DNA of 64,000 bases, from the NCBI GenBank assembly GCA_963802635.1, contig CAWDJJ010000001.1:558001-622000 (forward strand). Reading direction: 5' to 3'. A program made the translations under genes and the position numbers. The DNA is from CAVTLG01 sp963802635 (lineage in GTDB: Bacteria; Chloroflexota; Ktedonobacteria; Ktedonobacterales; Ktedonobacteraceae). Under the pieces are notes generated by a model. The model did no database searches, was not told the DNA's origin, and saw only the letters and a program-made list of their open reading frames with translations. Of this stretch, positions 61,101-64,000 are shown in pieces (positions within the stretch are counted from its first letter, which is position 1; each line of letters opens with the position of its first letter).

Positions 61101-63056
61101 ATGGATTCCTCTGGAGTGGACAGTGGTGATAGAACCAACAGCGGTTGGTGGATCGAAGAGAACACTGTCACACGAGCACAGTCTTCAATTGACAAACGAG
61201 ATAGCGTGCCAGCAGGCTTTACGCAGGAGTATCATGTGCTGGCGGAAGTTTGCGCCAGTATGAGTAGCGGCTTTATGCTACTCAACCAGCATGAGCGCAT
61301 TACCTACTCTAATCAGAGCGCATTGCGCTTATTGCGCATACAGCAGTGTAATCTGAACACATTGCTGGATTTTGATGTGCAGCGGCACTTGCTCTCCATT
61401 GCCGCTGATCCCCAGCACGTGCGCAATGAGTTGGAGCAAGCCTGGTTGCATACGGAGCAGGAATACGCGACAGAGCTGGCTCTGGCGGATGCTGCTGTCT
61501 GCTGGCTGCGGATGCGCTGTTTTCCGGTGCGCGATGAGCGTGGTCGTTTGCTTGGACGCGGCATGCTCTTTGACGATATCACGCTGGAACGGTCATCTGC
61601 TGAGTCACGGGCCGAGACGTTAGCGCTGGCTGCTCATGAATTGAAGACGCCGCTGGCTATTATCAAGGGTTGCGCGACGACGTTATTAGGTGGTTCGGCG
61701 CGTTGGGACCCGGCTATGCAGCGTGAGATGTTGCAGATGATCGATACGCAGTCCGACCGCCTCTATGATATCCTCAATACCCTGTTGGATGTCTGGCGCT
61801 TTGATGCTGGCACGCAATCCTTGCGGCTGGCACAACTGCAACTGACTGAATTGCTTTTGCAACTGGTCACGCGCTGGCAGAAGCAAGCATCAGAGCATCG
61901 TTTTGTGCTTGACATTCCTGAGAATGTGCCGTTAGTGACCTGCGATGCGCTAAGGATTGAGCAGGTTTTGCAACATCTGGTCAATAATGCAGTTACTTAT
62001 TCGCCTGCTGGTAAGATCATCCGCGTGCAATTAGAAAGCAACGAGTTTGGGGTGCGCATCAGTATTACTGATGAGGGTATTGGTATTGCCTCGGAGCATC
62101 TGGAGCGTATTTTTGAGCGCTTCTACCGTGTCCAACCGGAGGAAGAGCGGAGTGGTAGCGGTCTCGGGCTGGTTGCTGCGCGTGCCAGTATTGAGGCACA
62201 CGGTGGGAAGATCTGGGCCGATTCGCTTGGTGTGGGACAGGGTTCCACTTTTTATTTTACGTTGCCGTTTGCTCCACGCCTCTCTACAACGGCCTCTGCA
62301 CCTGTGCCCATTGGCGCGCCTGCTCAACACAGTGCAGCGCGTCCGCAAACTTTTAGGCAAGATCGACGTATCAGTGTGCTGCTCGCTGAAAATGATGCTC
62401 GTCTCTCACGCTATGTGCGCGCAAATCTGGAGGAGCAGCAATATCGTGTGCAAGCAGTCAATCACGGCATCCAATTTCTGCGCCAGTTAGATCTGGAGGA
62501 ACCTGATCTGATTCTGCTTTCGACGCGCCTGGTGGATATGAGCGGAGTTGAACTGCTCCAGCGCCTGCGCGAGTTCTCGCAGATACCGGTGATGATGCTT
62601 TGCGATCAATGCGATGAAGATGAGCGTGTGCAACTTTTTGATCTGGGTAGCGATGATCTTGTCATGAAGCCTTTTGGGATGAAAGAGTTGTTGGCCCGCG
62701 TGCGCGCATTGCTGCGTCGTCAGGTACCAGCGAGCGAGCGGACCGTCAGCCAGTCTGTGTTCACCAGCGGTGATCTCACGATTGATTATGCACAGCATCT
62801 GGTGACAATGCAAGAACGTGTGGTGCAACTGAGCCGTACAGAATATAAGTTGCTCAGTACGCTGGCACAGAATGTAGGCATGGTAGTGACGCATGAACTC
62901 TTGTTAGAAAAAGTCTGGGGTCCTGAATATAACCGCGACATAGATTTTATCTGGGTCTACATCAGTCGGCTACGGCGCAAGGTTGAGGCCGATTCGCGCC
63001 ACCCCAAATACATCCTCACTGTTCCCGATGTGGGATATAAGCTTGCGAAACACTGA
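61101..63056 (+). CDS. Histidine kinase fused to degenerate receiver and winged-helix output
   Basis: 651 residues in one frame. Residues 35-165 PAS-like sensor; 175-240 HisKA with the H-box LALAAHELKTPLAII; 270-395 HATPase with LVNNAVTYSPAGK (N), ITDEGIGIASEHLER (G1) and GSGLGLVAARASIE (G2); 420-540 receiver; 555-650 OmpR-type winged helix (LSRTEYKLLSTLAQNVGMVV to VYISRLRRKVEADSRHPKY). The receiver lacks the phosphoacceptor: DLILLSTRLVDMSG has Ser where Asp is expected, and the acidic pocket reads LLAENDARL; the conserved Lys (VMKPF) is kept. There is no transmembrane helix. A complete sensor-to-DNA chain in one soluble protein is uncommon. Confidence 0.85.
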   Translation: MDSSGVDSGDRTNSGWWIEENTVTRAQSSIDKRDSVPAGFTQEYHVLAEVCASMSSGFMLLNQHERITYSNQSALRLLRIQQCNLNTLLDFDVQRHLLSIAADPQHVRNELEQAWLHTEQEYATELALADAAVCWLRMRCFPVRDERGRLLGRGMLFDDITLERSSAESRAETLALAAHELKTPLAIIKGCATTLLGGSARWDPAMQREMLQMIDTQSDRLYDILNTLLDVWRFDAGTQSLRLAQLQLTELLLQLVTRWQKQASEHRFVLDIPENVPLVTCDALRIEQVLQHLVNNAVTYSPAGKIIRVQLESNEFGVRISITDEGIGIASEHLERIFERFYRVQPEEERSGSGLGLVAARASIEAHGGKIWADSLGVGQGSTFYFTLPFAPRLSTTASAPVPIGAPAQHSAARPQTFRQDRRISVLLAENDARLSRYVRANLEEQQYRVQAVNHGIQFLRQLDLEEPDLILLSTRLVDMSGVELLQRLREFSQIPVMMLCDQCDEDERVQLFDLGSDDLVMKPFGMKELLARVRALLRRQVPASERTVSQSVFTSGDLTIDYAQHLVTMQERVVQLSRTEYKLLSTLAQNVGMVVTHELLLEKVWGPEYNRDIDFIWVYISRLRRKVEADSRHPKYILTVPDVGYKLAKH

Positions 63057-63100
63057 ATTCCACCCGCATATGCTATACTTATAGCAACGTTAGTTTTTAG

Positions 63101-63231
63101 GTAACTCTTCAGGTTCAGTATGAGGTCGCGTAGGGGCCGCGAGCGTAGCGTTCCTTGCGGCGGCCCGACCAGGACAACCGCAAGGGATTGTCCCTACGCG
63201 AACTCCTCTTCCATCTGATCTGAAAAGGTTG
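63101..63231. repeat. Diverged copy of the 30695 MITE family
   Basis: GTAACTCTTCAGGTTCAG at the left matches the TIR of the 30695 unit with one change, and the interior shares CGCGTAGGG-C and GACAACCGCAAGGGATTGTC-type blocks. The right TIR is degraded (CTGATCTGAAAAGGTTG). No target duplication was found. Confidence 0.55.
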
Positions 63232-63325
63232 GATTTTATTCAGGTCGCTGTAAGGTGTCTACCTTACGTAGCAACGCAATTGTAATGTCTGCCAGATATG
63301 CTAGTGGTGTAAAAAGTAGTGCTTG

Positions 63326-63459
63326 ATACCCATAGGCATTCAGAAACGCCACTGTCGTGGCTCCTCGTAGACCGCCACAAACGAGGCTGTCGCCTCTAGC
63401 CTTCGGCTCATGTGGCGGAGCGGAGTGCGCCTTTGGCTCATCTGAATGCAAGGCAATAT
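63326..63459. repeat. Inverted copy of the dispersed repeat family
   Basis: Starts ATACCCATAGGCATTCAGAA and ends CATCTGAATGCAAGGCAATAT, the reverse complement of the ends at 36752. Interior holds nested hairpins (CCGCCACA / TGTGGCGG). Confidence 0.7.
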
Positions 63460-63486
63460 GACTTTGCAACTGTAGAGGTATTACAC

Positions 63487-64000
63487 ATGTCGCAAGGGCA
63501 GAATGTAACCGCTTCGAGCGTACTCGTGCTTGAAACTGATCCCTCGCTTCGTCGACTTATTTCGCTTGGCTTGCAGCATCATGGGATGCATGTCATCGAG
63601 GCAAATTCTCTGGCTACCATTCCTCCTACGGCTGTAAGCGCGGTGGACCTGCTGGTGCTGGATGTCGATGGGGGCGTGAGGAGCAACTGGTCGCTATTGG
63701 AGACGGTGCAGCAGTATCGCGAACTTTCTACTCTCCCCACAGTTGTACTTTCCTGGGAAGCTCTGTCAGCACAAAATGCGGCGTCAAGTGTCCCTATCGC
63801 GGCTACGACAGCGGTTTCGTGCTTAGCTAAACCGTTTGATGCGCGTGCACTCTACGAGACAATCGAGCGGTTGCTCAAGATCAAGGCCGCGAAAAAAGCT
63901 GCGTTGGAGGCACAGGCAGAAGAGCGTTTGCTCGCGCGCTATCCAGCGCAAAATGCGCCTAGTATCTGGCCCTTCATTACTGCGGCAGGCTTACTGCTGG
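63487..64000 (+). CDS. Receiver-domain protein with membrane hairpin start, cut by window edge
   Basis: 171 residues from ATG 63487 with no stop before the window ends. Residues 10-125 form a CheY-like receiver: VLVLETDPSLRRLISLGLQ (acidic pocket ETD), DLLVLDVDGGVRSN (phosphoacceptor Asp present), and CLAKPFDARALYETIE (conserved Lys). A charged linker follows (KIKAAKKAALEAQAEERLLA), then APSIWPFITAAGLLL, which opens a transmembrane segment of the same PSIWP type as the oxidase-operon protein at 57502. Downstream of the kinase-receiver fusion gene and perhaps its partner. Confidence 0.75.
   Translation, partial: MSQGQNVTASSVLVLETDPSLRRLISLGLQHHGMHVIEANSLATIPPTAVSAVDLLVLDVDGGVRSNWSLLETVQQYRELSTLPTVVLSWEALSAQNAASSVPIAATTAVSCLAKPFDARALYETIERLLKIKAAKKAALEAQAEERLLARYPAQNAPSIWPFITAAGLLL

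Overview
This 64 kb window looks like chromosomal DNA from a member of the Chloroflexota, most probably class Ktedonobacteria. The reasoning: a division and cell-wall cluster in the order mraZ-rsmH-ftsL-ftsI-x-ftsW-murG-murC-murB-ftsQ-ftsA-ftsZ that lacks mraY, murD, murE and murF; several Ser/Thr kinases; a kelch-fused kinase; DUF4351/Rpn-type proteins; a caa3-type oxidase operon; and many decayed IS200/IS605- and IS607-type elements. This is inferred from gene content and was not tested with a phylogenetic marker. No rRNA, tRNA, CRISPR array or phage was found.

Layout. 0-8 kb: an MFS exporter running off the left edge with two small membrane proteins, metE (frameshifted), and a kinase/kelch protein. 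7.9-15.1 kb: a zinc-ribbon protein, a short Rho lacking its RNA-binding domain, an IS607 relic, a P-loop NTPase, a MerR-GAF-GGDEF regulator and a sigma-like protein. 15.3-29 kb: an M20 peptidase, nadE, a thioesterase, an Rpn-type protein, a HAD phosphatase, dnaA with ridA, a Ser/Thr kinase, a beta-propeller lipoprotein with a decayed paralogue tail behind it, and a LytR-CpsA-Psr protein. 29-33 kb: repeat- and relic-rich, carrying only a macro-domain gene and HU, and ending in a three-box DnaA cluster next to the mraZ operator. 33-47 kb: the division cluster. 47-52 kb: a methyltransferase, an ABC-2 exporter with a BON-domain membrane protein, and a second Rpn-type protein. 52-58.6 kb: oxidase assembly genes (sco, ctaB) diverging from the oxidase operon ctaC-ctaD-x-ctaE. 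58.7-64 kb: an aldo/keto reductase and cupin pair, a zinc-finger membrane protein, a one-protein two-component system, and a receiver protein cut by the right edge.

Caution on sequence quality. Seven single-base indels break obvious genes: metE, the kinase/kelch gene twice, murG twice, murC and ftsZ. Several lie in homopolymers, and ftsZ, murC and murG should be essential, so most are probably sequencing or assembly errors. These genes are given as composite spans with the expected correction stated.

The most unusual content lies between genes: non-autonomous relics that keep IS605/TnpB-type right ends (likely omega-RNA scaffolds) without tnpB, two of which end directly at the ribosome-binding site of a host gene; a multi-hairpin RNA candidate at 32.2-32.5 kb; a modular palindromic repeat family with at least seven copies or half-copies; a MITE with a clean 8-bp target duplication; and a recurring PS(I/F)WP membrane hairpin shared by an oxidase-operon protein, a BON protein and a receiver protein.
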